NCBI RefSeq assembly: GCF_900167015.1 | Contig: NZ_FUXX01000027.1 | Span: forward strand, 1 to 32,714 | Direction: 5' to 3' | DNA length: 32,714 nt | Source: Succinivibrio dextrinosolvens DSM 3072 | Lineage (GTDB): Bacteria; Pseudomonadota; Gammaproteobacteria; Enterobacterales; Succinivibrionaceae | Shown: in pieces, positions 8,865 through 17,949 of the stretch | How the letters are laid out: the number at the start of each line of letters is the position of its first letter | Numbering within the stretch: position 1 is the stretch's first letter | Made by a program: the position numbers and the translations under genes | Notes under the pieces: generated by a model | What the model was told of the DNA's origin: nothing | What the model saw: only the letters and a program-made list of their open reading frames with translations | Database searches by the model: none

Positions 8865-9788
8865 TCACTGCAGTAGAGCTAAAGCCATCTTTGGTTTAGC
8901 ATTAGCCTGAGACTGCATAGCTACAGTAGCCTTTTCCAGAATACTCTGAGTTACCATATTAGATACTTCCTCAGCATAATCCGTATCACGAATTCTTGAC
9001 TGAGCATCTGCAATATTCACTGCAATATTACTCTGGTTGCTGATTGTAGATTCAAGTCTGTTCTGAACTGCGCCCATTTCTGCCCTGCTTGAATCAACAT
9101 ATGACATCATTGAATCAAGAGCACTAATAGCACTTTCAGCATCAGCCTGTGATGAAATGCTTAAGGTCTGACGGGTATTACCAGCTGCATCAGTTGTTGA
9201 CTGAACATTTGCATTAAATGAATCACCGTAGGAATTTCCTGCAGCATCTCCATTCTGAGCAACACGTATCATATCCTGCATTCTGAATCCATCATCAAGA
9301 ACCGTTGTTAAGGTATCGCCTGAATTTGGACCAACATGCAAGGTCACATCACCATCACTGGTTGAAGCACCGTTAAGTACAGCCTGACCATTATAGGTTG
9401 TATTTTCAGCTGTAAAATCAATAGAAGCAGCTAACTCATCAAATTCAGTCTGAAGAGCCTGTCTGTCAGAATCAGACAGTGTTCCGTTTGAAGCCTGAAC
9501 AGCTAGAGTTCTCATTCTCTCTAATGATGAGGTTGTTTCCTGAAGTGCGCCTTCACTAACCTGGAACAGCGCAATACCGTCATTAGCATTTCTATTTGCC
9601 TGATATAAACCACTTAACTGACTGGAAAGTCTGTCAGAAATCAATAACCCAGCAGCATCATCTTTTGCGGAGTTTATTCTATTTCCTGAAGCTAATTTCT
9701 CTAGGATTGAATTTAGCTTGTTGGATGTTTTATTCAGGTTGTTAACACCTTGTAAGGCACTGGTATTTGTTACCGTTGATATTGCCAT
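8865..9788 (-). CDS. fliC: Flagellin
   Basis: The subunit of the flagellar filament, exported by the flagellar type III apparatus. The 307 residues have the conserved N-terminal D0/D1 region (about 1-140, with KLASGNRINSAKDDAAGL), a short variable middle (about 140-190) and a conserved C-terminal coil ending MALALLQ. There is almost no D2/D3 domain, so the filament should be thin-walled and plain. ERMRTLAVQ corresponds to the Salmonella region contacted by TLR5 and keeps its Arg, Leu and Gln. I choose the ATG at 9788 (MAISTVTNTSAL) because AAGGAGG lies 8 bases upstream and flagellins begin there; an upstream in-frame ATG at 9821 would add 11 unneeded residues. It stands alone, with no flagellar genes next to it. 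Confidence 0.95.
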   Translation of the reverse strand: MAISTVTNTSALQGVNNLNKTSNKLNSILEKLASGNRINSAKDDAAGLLISDRLSSQLSGLYQANRNANDGIALFQVSEGALQETTSSLERMRTLAVQASNGTLSDSDRQALQTEFDELAASIDFTAENTTYNGQAVLNGASTSDGDVTLHVGPNSGDTLTTVLDDGFRMQDMIRVAQNGDAAGNSYGDSFNANVQSTTDAAGNTRQTLSISSQADAESAISALDSMMSYVDSSRAEMGAVQNRLESTISNQSNIAVNIADAQSRIRDTDYAEEVSNMVTQSILEKATVAMQSQANAKPKMALALLQ

Positions 9789-9852
9789 ATAAGGTCCCTC
9801 CTTTAGACTGTTGGGTAACACAAAAAAAAGCTTAAATTTACCCTTCTAACTG

Positions 9853-9880
9853 TTAACGTCCTGAAAACCTTTAAACTTTA
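9853..9880 (-). promoter_or_regulatory. Sigma-28 (FliA) promoter of the flagellin gene
   Basis: On the minus strand TAAAGTTT (9873-9880) is an exact match to the sigma-28 -35 consensus. Twelve bases further, GACGTTAA (9853-9860) matches the -10 consensus GCCGATAA in six of eight positions. The usual spacer is 11, so 12 is slightly long. The predicted leader of about 60 nucleotides leads to the AAGGAGG before the ATG at 9788. Late-class flagellar control is thus expected, implying FliA and FlgM elsewhere in the genome. Confidence 0.7.
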
Positions 9881-10011
9881 ATTATTAAGTTCTTGAAAAT
9901 CAATTAGTTAAAAACCATGTTGTAAAATTAGATAGACATCACATTACAAGAAAAGCAAAGCCATTCTGCTCATAAAAAACAGATTTTTTTCAAGCTGAAA
10001 GGAAGACATTA

Positions 10012-10046
10012 AGAAAAAATAAAGGCTGAATAATTAATCCAGCCCT
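10012..10046 (-). terminator. Terminator of the RND efflux operon
   Basis: On the minus strand GGCTG (10040-10044) pairs with CAGCC (10024-10028), flanked by further A:U and G:U pairs, and is followed by TTTATTTTTT. It lies about 25 bases past the stop codon of the pump gene. Confidence 0.65.
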
Positions 10047-10071
10047 TATTCTAATCACCATGAATATTTAT

Positions 10072-13000
10072 TTATGCGTGTTTTCTTTTTGAGAACTTCT
10101 CCTGAACAGTCTGAACAATAATGAAGAATACAGGTGTGATCAGGATAAGAGCAACAATACCGAGTACCATACCGCCAACAACGCTGACCCCCAGTGACCT
10201 GTTACCGTTTGCACCAACACCGTGAGCTGCTACCAGAGGAAGCAGACCTACAACCATACAGATAGATGTCATTAGAATAGGTCTCAAACGAACCTTAGCA
10301 GCATAGATTGCGGATTCTACAATACTCTTTCCTTTCTTATGCTCCTCTGATGCAAACTCAGTCAGCAGAATTGCAGTTTTGGCAATCAGACCAATCAGCA
10401 TAATCAGACCGGTCTGCATATAGATGTTGTTTTCAACTCCCATGATCTGAGCAAAGATGAATGAGCCTAACAGAGCACTTGGGATAGAAAGCATAACTGC
10501 AAACGGAATCAGCAGACTTTCGTACAGAGAACTTAAGATCAGGAATATGAAGATCAGACACATTGAATAAATAATAATGGTAGTGCTACCAGATGAAGCC
10601 TCATCTCTAGTCATTCCACTATATTCAAAGCTATATCCCTGAGGGAGAACTTCCTTGGCAACCTTTTCAACAGCCTTAATGCCCTCACCTGTACTGTAGC
10701 CTTCATTCAAAGATACGTTAACAGAAATTGATGAGAACAAATTAAAGCGATTCAGAAGTTCAGGTCCATAAACACGCTCTAAAGACATGAACTGAACAAT
10801 AGGCAGCATTTCACCTTTATTATTTCGAACAAATATTGATGAAAAGGCACCTTCATCAAGACGATTATCTGTACGAGCCTGAATCATAACTTTATATTTC
10901 TTCGAATACAGATTAACATCCGATGAATAACCACCACCAATGTACAGAGCAATGGTGTTTAATACATCTGAAGGAGAAACGCCCATACGAATACATTTAG
11001 GAGCATCAACTTCAAGTTTAAACTGAGGGAATCTTGGGTCAAAAGTGGTAATGGCACTCATGACCGCAGGTTCTTTTTCCATGGCAGCATTAAACTGTGA
11101 GGTTACCTTAAACAGATTGGCAATATTACCACCAGTTCTGTCCTGAATTGATAAAGTCAGACCGTTAGATGTACCGTATCCAGGAATCATTGGAGGAGAA
11201 AAGGCAAATACCATAGCGCTGGTAATATCGCTGGTTCTTTTCATAATTTCATAAATTACGGCATCCTTACTGTTTTCTGCACCCGGACGTTCCTCCCAAT
11301 TCTTAAGTTTAATAATGAAGGTACCACCAGATGAAGACTGAGCTCCACCGATCAGGTTGTAACCACTGATATTGGTCAGAAGATCAATCTGAGGAAGATC
11401 CTGTATTCTCTGCTGAACCTCATCCATACTCTTTTTGGTCTGATTTAAGGTATAACCAGGAGAAGTTACAACCGCAACGAACACAGTACCAGTATCTTCG
11501 TCAGGGATTAAACCTGTTTTGGTATTGAACATCAGAAGACTCATCATACCCAGAGATACTACAAGAATTATTCCTGCAATTATCTTCTTGCCGATGATGA
11601 CTTTCAGCAATACCAGATATTTTTCAGTTAGCTTTTCGAAGGCCGTATCAAAAGCCACATGGAAACGATATGAAAAGCCCTTCTGATTCTCAGGATTATC
11701 ATAATCTGTAGCTTTCATAAACAGAGCACATAGAGCAGGACTCAGAGTAAGTGCATTTACAGCAGAGATACCCACTGCTACCGCCATGGTTACACCAAAC
11801 TGAGTATAGAATGTTCCTGAGGTACCGCCCATAAAGCATACAGGAACAAATACAGACATAAATACCAGAGAGGTGGTAACAATAGCAGATGAAATGCCTT
11901 TCATTGCATCCACTGTTGCATCGTACGGATCACTACAACCTCCTTCGAACTTGGCCTGAACCGCTTCAACCACCACAATCGCATCATCCACCACGGTTCC
12001 GATAACCAGGATCAGAGCAAAAAGCGTCAGAAGATTTATACTGAATCCAGCAACATAGATAAATGCGAAGGTTGCAATCAGAGACACAATGATGGAAATC
12101 ATAGGAATAACCGTTGAACGGATACTCTGCAGGAAGATATAAACCACAATAATAACGAGGAATATAGCTTCAACCAGAGTTTCTATAACTTCATCAATAG
12201 AGGCATCCAAAAAGTCCTTGGCACTGAACAGATCTACAAGATAAACACCTCTAGGAAGATCTTTTCTAATTCTATCCTCAAGATCATTTAGCTTCAGAAT
12301 AATATCATTAGCGTTTGAACCTGCTGCCTGCATAACCATAAAGGTCGAACCGGAAAAACCTTTAACCTTGTTGCTGTAAGAATAGCTTTCAGCACCGAGC
12401 TCAATGGAGGCAACATCCTTAAGACGTAAAACATTTCCGTTAGGAAGAGATTTAATAACCAGATTTCCAAACTGCTCAGGAGTTTCATAGCGGCCACGAT
12501 ACTTTAGAGCATAAAGGAAAGTATTATCAGAATCACTACCCAGAGTACCTGTAGCGGCTTCTATATTCTGTTCAGATAACACCTTAGAGATGTCAGATGG
12601 GACAACCTTGTACTCAACCATTTTCTGAGAATCAAGCCAGATTCTCATGGCATAGTTATTACCAAGAACGGTAACACCACCTACTCCGCTGATTCTCTTA
12701 ATTTCAGGGACAACATTGATATTCAGATAGTTAGATAAAAAGGTTTCATCATAAGCCTTCTCTGTTGAATAAATACAGATAATCTTAAGCTGACCTGCCT
12801 GCTGTTTTTCTGTGGTAACACCGTTAGATATTACATCCGCCGGCAATGACGACTGCGCCTTGGCAACTCTGTTCTGAACATTAACTGCTGCCATATCGGC
12901 ATCAACGCCCTGCTTGAAATAAACCTGAATTGTGGCAGAACCGGAGTTGGTTGCAGTTGAGGTCATATAGAGCATATCCTCAACACCGTTAATTGCTTCC

Positions 13001-13200
13001 TCAAGAGGAATAATAACGGTCTTCTGTACAGTATCAGCATTGGCACCTGTATAATTTGCAGTTACAGATACCGTTGGAGGAGCAATATCAGGATACTGCT
13101 CAATAGGAAGAACGGTGATACTTACAAAGCCCAAAAGCACCATCAGAAAAGATATACAGGTGGCGAGAACCGGACGATCAATAAAAAACTTTGCTGACAT
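10072..13200 (-). CDS. RND multidrug efflux transporter, HAE1/AcrB family
   Basis: A proton-driven inner-membrane trimer that exports hydrophobic compounds through a periplasmic adaptor and an outer-membrane channel. The 1042 residues have the AcrB layout: TM1 at 10-30, a large periplasmic loop with YTGANADTVQK (50-60) and VNVQNRVAKA (106-115), TM2-6 from about 335, a second periplasmic loop, and C-terminal TMs. The proton-relay Asp pair is present (D405, D406 in VVDDAIVVVEA), as is the TM10 Lys in IAKTAILLTEFA. Many stretches, such as LPIEQYPDIAPPTV and IPLEEAINGVEDMLYMTSTA, read like Bacteroidetes-type HAE1 pumps, suggesting but not proving transfer. It follows its adaptor gene by 18 bases. 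Substrates cannot be inferred. Confidence 0.93.
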   Translation of the reverse strand: MSAKFFIDRPVLATCISFLMVLLGFVSITVLPIEQYPDIAPPTVSVTANYTGANADTVQKTVIIPLEEAINGVEDMLYMTSTATNSGSATIQVYFKQGVDADMAAVNVQNRVAKAQSSLPADVISNGVTTEKQQAGQLKIICIYSTEKAYDETFLSNYLNINVVPEIKRISGVGGVTVLGNNYAMRIWLDSQKMVEYKVVPSDISKVLSEQNIEAATGTLGSDSDNTFLYALKYRGRYETPEQFGNLVIKSLPNGNVLRLKDVASIELGAESYSYSNKVKGFSGSTFMVMQAAGSNANDIILKLNDLEDRIRKDLPRGVYLVDLFSAKDFLDASIDEVIETLVEAIFLVIIVVYIFLQSIRSTVIPMISIIVSLIATFAFIYVAGFSINLLTLFALILVIGTVVDDAIVVVEAVQAKFEGGCSDPYDATVDAMKGISSAIVTTSLVFMSVFVPVCFMGGTSGTFYTQFGVTMAVAVGISAVNALTLSPALCALFMKATDYDNPENQKGFSYRFHVAFDTAFEKLTEKYLVLLKVIIGKKIIAGIILVVSLGMMSLLMFNTKTGLIPDEDTGTVFVAVVTSPGYTLNQTKKSMDEVQQRIQDLPQIDLLTNISGYNLIGGAQSSSGGTFIIKLKNWEERPGAENSKDAVIYEIMKRTSDITSAMVFAFSPPMIPGYGTSNGLTLSIQDRTGGNIANLFKVTSQFNAAMEKEPAVMSAITTFDPRFPQFKLEVDAPKCIRMGVSPSDVLNTIALYIGGGYSSDVNLYSKKYKVMIQARTDNRLDEGAFSSIFVRNNKGEMLPIVQFMSLERVYGPELLNRFNLFSSISVNVSLNEGYSTGEGIKAVEKVAKEVLPQGYSFEYSGMTRDEASSGSTTIIIYSMCLIFIFLILSSLYESLLIPFAVMLSIPSALLGSFIFAQIMGVENNIYMQTGLIMLIGLIAKTAILLTEFASEEHKKGKSIVESAIYAAKVRLRPILMTSICMVVGLLPLVAAHGVGANGNRSLGVSVVGGMVLGIVALILITPVFFIIVQTVQEKFSKRKHA

Positions 13201-13218
13201 AGAAGTTCCTCCAATCGC

Positions 13219-14376
13219 CTACTTGTTCACAGCAGTCTGCTCACCAGCAGGAGCCTGTGCCTGACTTTCTTCCTTTCTTGTAACAGGCATTCCATCTCTT
13301 ATCAGTCCAGCACCCTCAGTAATAATCACATCACCAATCTTCAAACCTTCAGTCACGATATAACTTGTACCATCATAAAAAGGCAGAAGCTGTATTGGAG
13401 TTGCAACAGCCTTTCCATCCACAAACTTAAACACAAACACCTTATCCTGAATTTCGTAGGTTGCTGTCTGAGGAATTACGATTCTATCCTTTAAGGTTAC
13501 AGGAATAACCACAGAACCTGCACCACCGCTTCGGATTACACCATCAGGATTTGGGAACTTGGCGCGGAAGGTAATTGCACCAGTGGAACTGTCTACAATG
13601 CCTGACTCGGCATCAACATCACCAAGCTTGTCGTACATTGTGCCATCTGCAAGTTTGAATTTAATCTCGAAATCAGCATCATTATCGCTTTCTTTCAACT
13701 TCGAATTCTTTCTTAAAAATAAAACCATGCTCTCAGTCAAAGAGAAGTATGCGTGTACATAACTGTTGTCAGAAACCGTTACAAGCGGAGTAGTATTAGC
13801 TGTAACAAGAGCTCCCTGACGCACACTACTCATGCCGAGTTTACCATCTACAGGGCTCTTAACTACGGTATTGTTAAAATCTTCCTGAGCGACCTTCAGT
13901 TCGGCTTTTGCAAGATTCAGATTTGCCTCTGCAACCTTGCAGGCATTATCCGCCTTAACTGATTCATATTTTGAAGTTGCCTTACTGGTATAAAGAGAAA
14001 CCTTTGCTTCACGATTGAATCTTGCACTTGAAAGTTCAGCCTCTGCGCTTGCAACATTTGCCTTTGCTTTTTCAAGTTTTGCTTCGTATGGGATTGGATC
14101 GATTATGAACAGTTCCTGATCTTTTGTTACAGCCTGACCTTCGGAGACCTTTACTTCATTAACCGTACCAGAAACCTGAGGATAGATGTCCACATCCTGA
14201 ATTCCCTTTACTGTTGCAGGAAACTCTTGAACTAAAGTCAGACTTCCATTTTGAACAGTCATCATAGGATAAGGTTTAGCCTGGTAAGCACCAGCATCAT
14301 TTCTGTTACAACCCTGTGTACATACAGCAATTGATAACACTACAGCCAGTGTTGTTAGTGCAGATGAAGTTTTCAT
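13219..14376 (-). CDS. RND efflux periplasmic adaptor (membrane fusion protein, AcrA family)
   Basis: It links the RND pump to an outer-membrane channel. The 385 residues start with a signal sequence ending in a possible lipoprotein Cys (C23, context CTQGCNRND), although the lipobox is weak. Then come the first half of the lipoyl domain (VDIYPQVSGTVNEVKVSEGQAV), a helical hairpin (about 100-165, KLEKAKANVASAEAEL onward), the second lipoyl half (VVKSPVDGKLG) and beta-barrel domains. It is first in a two-gene operon with the pump. No TolC-type gene and no TetR- or MarR-type regulator is next to it, so both must be encoded elsewhere if the pump is tripartite. Confidence 0.93.
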   Translation of the reverse strand: MKTSSALTTLAVVLSIAVCTQGCNRNDAGAYQAKPYPMMTVQNGSLTLVQEFPATVKGIQDVDIYPQVSGTVNEVKVSEGQAVTKDQELFIIDPIPYEAKLEKAKANVASAEAELSSARFNREAKVSLYTSKATSKYESVKADNACKVAEANLNLAKAELKVAQEDFNNTVVKSPVDGKLGMSSVRQGALVTANTTPLVTVSDNSYVHAYFSLTESMVLFLRKNSKLKESDNDADFEIKFKLADGTMYDKLGDVDAESGIVDSSTGAITFRAKFPNPDGVIRSGGAGSVVIPVTLKDRIVIPQTATYEIQDKVFVFKFVDGKAVATPIQLLPFYDGTSYIVTEGLKIGDVIITEGAGLIRDGMPVTRKEESQAQAPAGEQTAVNK

Positions 14377-14568
14377 AGCAGATACCCATGTAAAGAAGCA
14401 TTTTAGATAAATATTTGTTCAATATACTTATCAAGATACATATGCCTATAAATAAGTAAAAATGATTTTTTTTATTTTTTGGAAAGGCGCAACAAAGAAA
14501 AATAAGATATTTACTGTCAATCACAATTGCTATTGTTTTTATGAAAGAAGATCTTTATCAACTGTGGA

Positions 14569-14602
14569 CAAAAACAGAAAAGGGACCTGAAACAGATCCC
14601 TT
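14569..14602 (-). terminator. Terminator of the BamE-like lipoprotein gene
   Basis: On the minus strand GGGATCTG (14593-14600) pairs with CAGGTCCC (14582-14589), with one G:U pair and the loop TTT, followed by TTTTCTGTTTTTG. It separates the lipoprotein gene from the efflux operon downstream. Confidence 0.8.
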
Positions 14603-14627
14603 CTCACGAATAAAACAAATAAGATTA

Positions 14628-15005
14628 TTATTGAATATCTAGAATCTTAGCATCGGTTACGACACCGTTCTCAAAATTGATTCTGAGAGATTTAGCTTCT
14701 TCATCTTCTTTTGCCTTAAATACCTGGCAGTTTGTTTTTCCAGGGTCGCAAAGGGTTAAGACGTGATTATCAAGAAACTGCCAGCCTAAAAGAAGTCCGG
14801 TAGTAACATCTCTGCCAGTATGAGAGCTGGTGTAATCATAAATCTGCTTGTTACCAAGTTTTGCCTGTGACTGAGGGCTGCCAAGAATATCTTCAACCTG
14901 CTGTACAGTTGTCTCTCCCTTAATAAGAGTTACTTCTTTGTCAACTGATGAGGAACAACCTGCAAGCATTAACGAAGCAATAGAAGCGATAACAAGTTTT
15001 TTCAT
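14628..15005 (-). CDS. SmpA/OmlA (BamE-like) outer-membrane lipoprotein
   Basis: A 125-residue lipoprotein with a clean signal and lipobox (MKKLVIASIASLMLAGC, lipidated C17). The segment IKGETTVQQVEDILGSPQSQ has the helix-turn pattern of the SmpA/OmlA fold, shared by BamE and several small lipoproteins. Two further Cys in LCDPGKTNCQVF could form a disulfide. It is not assigned as BamE itself, because the signature BamE motifs that contact BamD and phosphatidylglycerol cannot be seen and paralogues with this fold are common. GGAG lies upstream of the ATG. The gene is monocistronic, between two terminators. Confidence 0.75.
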   Translation of the reverse strand: MKKLVIASIASLMLAGCSSSVDKEVTLIKGETTVQQVEDILGSPQSQAKLGNKQIYDYTSSHTGRDVTTGLLLGWQFLDNHVLTLCDPGKTNCQVFKAKEDEEAKSLRINFENGVVTDAKILDIQ

Positions 15006-15308
15006 GATGACACTCCGGTTACTGAAAAAATAAAACTTAGAAGCATACTTTATGATTGGTTAATTCTTCCTGATATTCGTATGTTTTAAGTTCTGAGTTC
15101 ACTTACTCCGCTCTTAAAATGATTTGAATCTCAATGAATTACATTAAACATCTTTAAAGTACATTACATAATCAAGCATAGAATCAATTTAAAATAATGG
15201 CAAAGTAAGATCGTAAGAGAAAGACCGTCAGTATTGACATTCGGGAGGAGGCGCACAAAAAAATATCCGCCATAGAATAGACGGATATCACAGAGTGATC
15301 TTAAAACT
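15006..15308. promoter_or_regulatory. Intergenic region between uspE and the lipoprotein gene
   Basis: About 300 bases without a gene. It holds the uspE terminator on its right (15255-15290) and, nearer the lipoprotein start, the ribosome-binding site CCGGAGTG. The lipoprotein promoter must lie in the AT-rich stretch from about 15030 to 15240, but no convincing -35/-10 pair stands out. Confidence 0.4.
15255..15290 (-). terminator. uspE terminator
   Basis: On the minus strand ATATCCG (15282-15288) pairs with CGGATAT (15263-15269), closed by a short loop, followed by TTTTTTTGTGC. It lies about 20 bases past the uspE stop. Confidence 0.85.
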
Positions 15309-16199
15309 TTACTTTAAAGTTGCAGCATTAACAATAAATACATCTCCATGGATCTGATCTAAAACCAGTTCACTGGCAGATGAGTTTACAGAACCAAAGA
15401 AGGAGCTTCTAGGAGTAGTTCCCATACATACCATTCTTGCACTGAGCTTCTTGCATAGACGAGGAATTTCCTCATCCACACGCCCCTGAAGAACATGTAC
15501 ATGATCCATAGGTACGCCATGTTTCTTTGAGAACTCCACTGCCAGCTTATTAGTTACATCCTGTGGACTTGCAATACCACCACCAACAATTCTAGATTCA
15601 GAAATATTGCCTCGCATTGTACCGGCACTACGTGGAACAATACAGTTTGCGACATGCAGTTCACCGTCAAAGCTCTTTGCAAAAGATGATGCTGACTCAA
15701 ATAGGATTTCATCAAGCTTCTTAGAGTGCGCTACTTCAAGGAAATCGATTGCTAAAACAACAGCTCCGCCTAAAACAGACTGACCTGCTGCTTCTCTTAC
15801 CACAAGAACAGGAATTTCACTTTTGCGCATAATGGTACTATCAATGTTACTGATAAACAGATCCTTGATAGCATTACGTTTGTTTGCTGAAATCACAGCA
15901 AGGTCATAGCCACCTTCACTACATTCTTTAATAAAGCCTTCAGCAACATCATGATTGAAAATCAGTTTGAAGGAGATATTGTCCACACTGTATGATCTGC
16001 GAAGTCTTTCAAACTCAGCTTCCTCTTTAACTTTAATCTGATCTTTATCATCAGTCTCAGCGTATTCGTTAATAATTCTAACAGCCACAATATCAAAATC
16101 CGGGTTCATGCGGGCATACTGTGCAGCGCGATCCAAGGCAGGCTGAGAAGGTCTTGGCTTTAGCAATACTGCAAATTTCTTAGGGGTTGACGTTGACAT
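15309..16199 (-). CDS. uspE: Tandem universal stress protein, UspE type
   Basis: UspE proteins carry two universal-stress domains in tandem and affect stress tolerance, motility and aggregation. The 296 residues (316 in E. coli) split into two Usp folds. The first runs to about residue 135 and ends in SEIPVLVVRE. The second begins at GGAVVLAIDF and ends GDVFIVNAATLK, with MGTTPRSSFFGSVNSSASELVL resembling the nucleotide-loop region (G2xG9xGS/T). Only the second domain carries a near-complete ATP-loop pattern. AAGGAGG lies upstream of the ATG. The gene is divergent from modF, with a strong terminator behind it. Confidence 0.85.
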   Translation of the reverse strand: MSTSTPKKFAVLLKPRPSQPALDRAAQYARMNPDFDIVAVRIINEYAETDDKDQIKVKEEAEFERLRRSYSVDNISFKLIFNHDVAEGFIKECSEGGYDLAVISANKRNAIKDLFISNIDSTIMRKSEIPVLVVREAAGQSVLGGAVVLAIDFLEVAHSKKLDEILFESASSFAKSFDGELHVANCIVPRSAGTMRGNISESRIVGGGIASPQDVTNKLAVEFSKKHGVPMDHVHVLQGRVDEEIPRLCKKLSARMVCMGTTPRSSFFGSVNSSASELVLDQIHGDVFIVNAATLK

Positions 16200-16341
16200 A
16201 GAAAACCTCCTTTTGCAACGATTTCACCTCGATTATAGTTTGATTTTCATATAAAAAATAAGACATAGGGCCAATAAAACAAATACTATTTTCTTGTTTT
16301 TAGTTGTAAATCAAATTAATAATGACTAGTGATGAATTTTA

Positions 16342-16400
16342 TTGCACTTTATGCAACATATATTTTTTTATATTGCATGAATTTAAATAATAGTTATAAT
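16342..16400 (+). promoter_or_regulatory. modF promoter with an upstream inverted repeat
   Basis: TTGCAT (16373-16378), a 16-base spacer and TATAAT (16395-16400) form a good sigma-70 promoter about 30 bases before the modF ATG. TTGCA-CTTTA-TGCAA (16342-16356) is a perfect 5-bp inverted repeat just upstream and TTGCA recurs in the -35. It could be an operator acting on modF or on the divergent uspE, but no regulator is named. Confidence 0.55.
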
Positions 16401-16429
16401 AAAAATCAAATTGAATTTAAGGATATAAA

Positions 16430-17893
16430 ATGACACAGAGAACAATTTCTTTTACGGATGCTGTATTTGCCTTAAATGAAAACAAAGAAGTGTCTATAGG
16501 CAATATAAATATTTCTCCTAACGATCTGATTGTACTGATCGGTGGAAACGGCTCAGGAAAAACCTCAATAGCTAAAGCTTTTAATGCTGAAATTCCATTA
16601 AAAACAGGTGTTGCCCCTACAAATTATCACCCTACCCTGGTCTCATTTGAAAAACAGATGGAGTTATTCGAAGCAGACTATCAGATGCGTAATTCTGACT
16701 GTACAACTCCCGAGGAAGAGATCGGTATTACTCCCGCCAAGATTTTTGAGCATGACGATAAGGCAACTATCAGCAAGCTTGTAGAAGGGCTAAAACTTCA
16801 GAATTTACTTGAAAAACCAATTCGTCAGCTTTCAGGTGGTGAAGGACGAAAGGTCCTGATTGCGCATGCTCTGGCTTCAAAGCCAAATCTGATTATCTTT
16901 GATACTCCTTTTGATGCACTGGATGTACAGACAAGAGCAGATCTTTTAAAACTGATTGAGGATATTCACACCGTTTACAACACACCTACCGTACTGATTG
17001 TAAACCGACCATCTGAGATTCCTTCATCTCTGACTGCTATGGGAATCATTCAGGATTGCAGAATTACAAAATTAGATAAACGAGAAGAAATCGAAAAGAA
17101 CGAGGATGCAAAAGCTCTTTTAGGAAGTATCTCTGTTTCAGTTGCATCACTGCCACCTGTACCAGTTAAGTACAGATTACCTGAAATCAAGGATGATTAC
17201 ATTGTGAACCTGAATCAGGTGAACATTGAATATCAGAGAAAAGTATTAGATAACCTTACATTCAGGGTTAAAAAAGGAGAAAACTGGCATATCATGGGGC
17301 CAAATGGAGCCGGTAAATCTACACTTCTCTCACTTATAACCGGAGATAATCCTTTCGTTTATACCAATGATGTAACTGTGTTTGGATTCAAGCGAGGAAG
17401 CGGTGAATCTATCTGGGATATCAAAAAATATTTTGGAGTTGTCTCAGGTGCACTGCATCTTGATTATCGAGTAAATGGAAGCGCAATTAACGTTGTGCTT
17501 TCCGGATTCTACGATTCCATTGGACTGTACTCAAAACCATCTGATGAGGAAATCAGCGTAGCTAAAAGATGGCTTAAACTTGCAGGTCTTCAGGATAAAC
17601 AGGATACACCATTCAAGTCACTGTCATTTGGACAGCAGCGTCTACTTCTGATTGTGAGAGCACTGGTAAAGCAGCCTCCTCTTCTGATTTTGGATGAGCC
17701 TCTTCAGGGACTGGACGGATATGCCAGAGCTTTGGTTAAGTCCTTTATCAGCAAGGTTGTTGAGTCAAAGAATACAAGTATTCTTTTCGTTTCACACCAT
17801 GCAGAGGATCTCCCTGCAGGATTTACTAATCGACTTGAGTTTGTAAGAAAAGAGAATTCTGAAGATTACTCTGTAAGACAGGAAAAGATTTAG
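16430..17893 (+). CDS. modF: Double-domain ABC ATPase, ModF homologue
   Basis: ModF is a soluble protein with two fused ABC ATPase domains, linked to molybdate uptake in E. coli but of uncertain function. The 487 residues match the E. coli length (490). Domain 1: Walker A GGNGSGKT (38-45), LSGGE (134-138), Walker B LIIFD (154-158). The residue after the Walker B Asp is Thr159 instead of the catalytic Glu, and the H-loop position holds Asn (N192), so this site probably binds but hardly hydrolyses ATP. Domain 2: Walker A GPNGAGKST (290-298), signature SFGQQ (399-403), LLILDEP (418-424), H-loop in FVSHHAED. The long blocks IWDIKKYFGVVSGALHLDYRV and FGQQRLLLIVRALVK are ModF-like. No modABC genes are nearby. 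Confidence 0.9.
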   Translation: MTQRTISFTDAVFALNENKEVSIGNINISPNDLIVLIGGNGSGKTSIAKAFNAEIPLKTGVAPTNYHPTLVSFEKQMELFEADYQMRNSDCTTPEEEIGITPAKIFEHDDKATISKLVEGLKLQNLLEKPIRQLSGGEGRKVLIAHALASKPNLIIFDTPFDALDVQTRADLLKLIEDIHTVYNTPTVLIVNRPSEIPSSLTAMGIIQDCRITKLDKREEIEKNEDAKALLGSISVSVASLPPVPVKYRLPEIKDDYIVNLNQVNIEYQRKVLDNLTFRVKKGENWHIMGPNGAGKSTLLSLITGDNPFVYTNDVTVFGFKRGSGESIWDIKKYFGVVSGALHLDYRVNGSAINVVLSGFYDSIGLYSKPSDEEISVAKRWLKLAGLQDKQDTPFKSLSFGQQRLLLIVRALVKQPPLLILDEPLQGLDGYARALVKSFISKVVESKNTSILFVSHHAEDLPAGFTNRLEFVRKENSEDYSVRQEKI

Positions 17894-17909
17894 AACAGAA
17901 TTACTATTC

Positions 17910-17940
17910 GGGCAAGGATTTAACCTTGCCCTTTTTTTTT
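17910..17940 (+). terminator. modF terminator
   Basis: GGGCAAGG (17910-17917) and CCTTGCCC (17924-17931) form an 8-bp GC-rich stem with the loop ATTTAA, followed by nine T residues. It lies between the convergent modF and cpoB genes. Past the stem on the minus strand the sequence is not T-rich, so it acts mainly on modF. Confidence 0.95.
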
Positions 17941-17949
17941 GAGTTCAGT

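Noticed and set aside
9789-9821. A longer flagellin starting at 9821
   Set aside because: The added residues are not flagellin-like and include the AAGGAGG that serves the ATG at 9788.
14306-14524. A 72-codon frame upstream of the efflux operon
   Set aside because: It is in a different frame over the adaptor start and AT-rich leader, with no ribosome-binding site and a biased hydrophobic/Asn composition.
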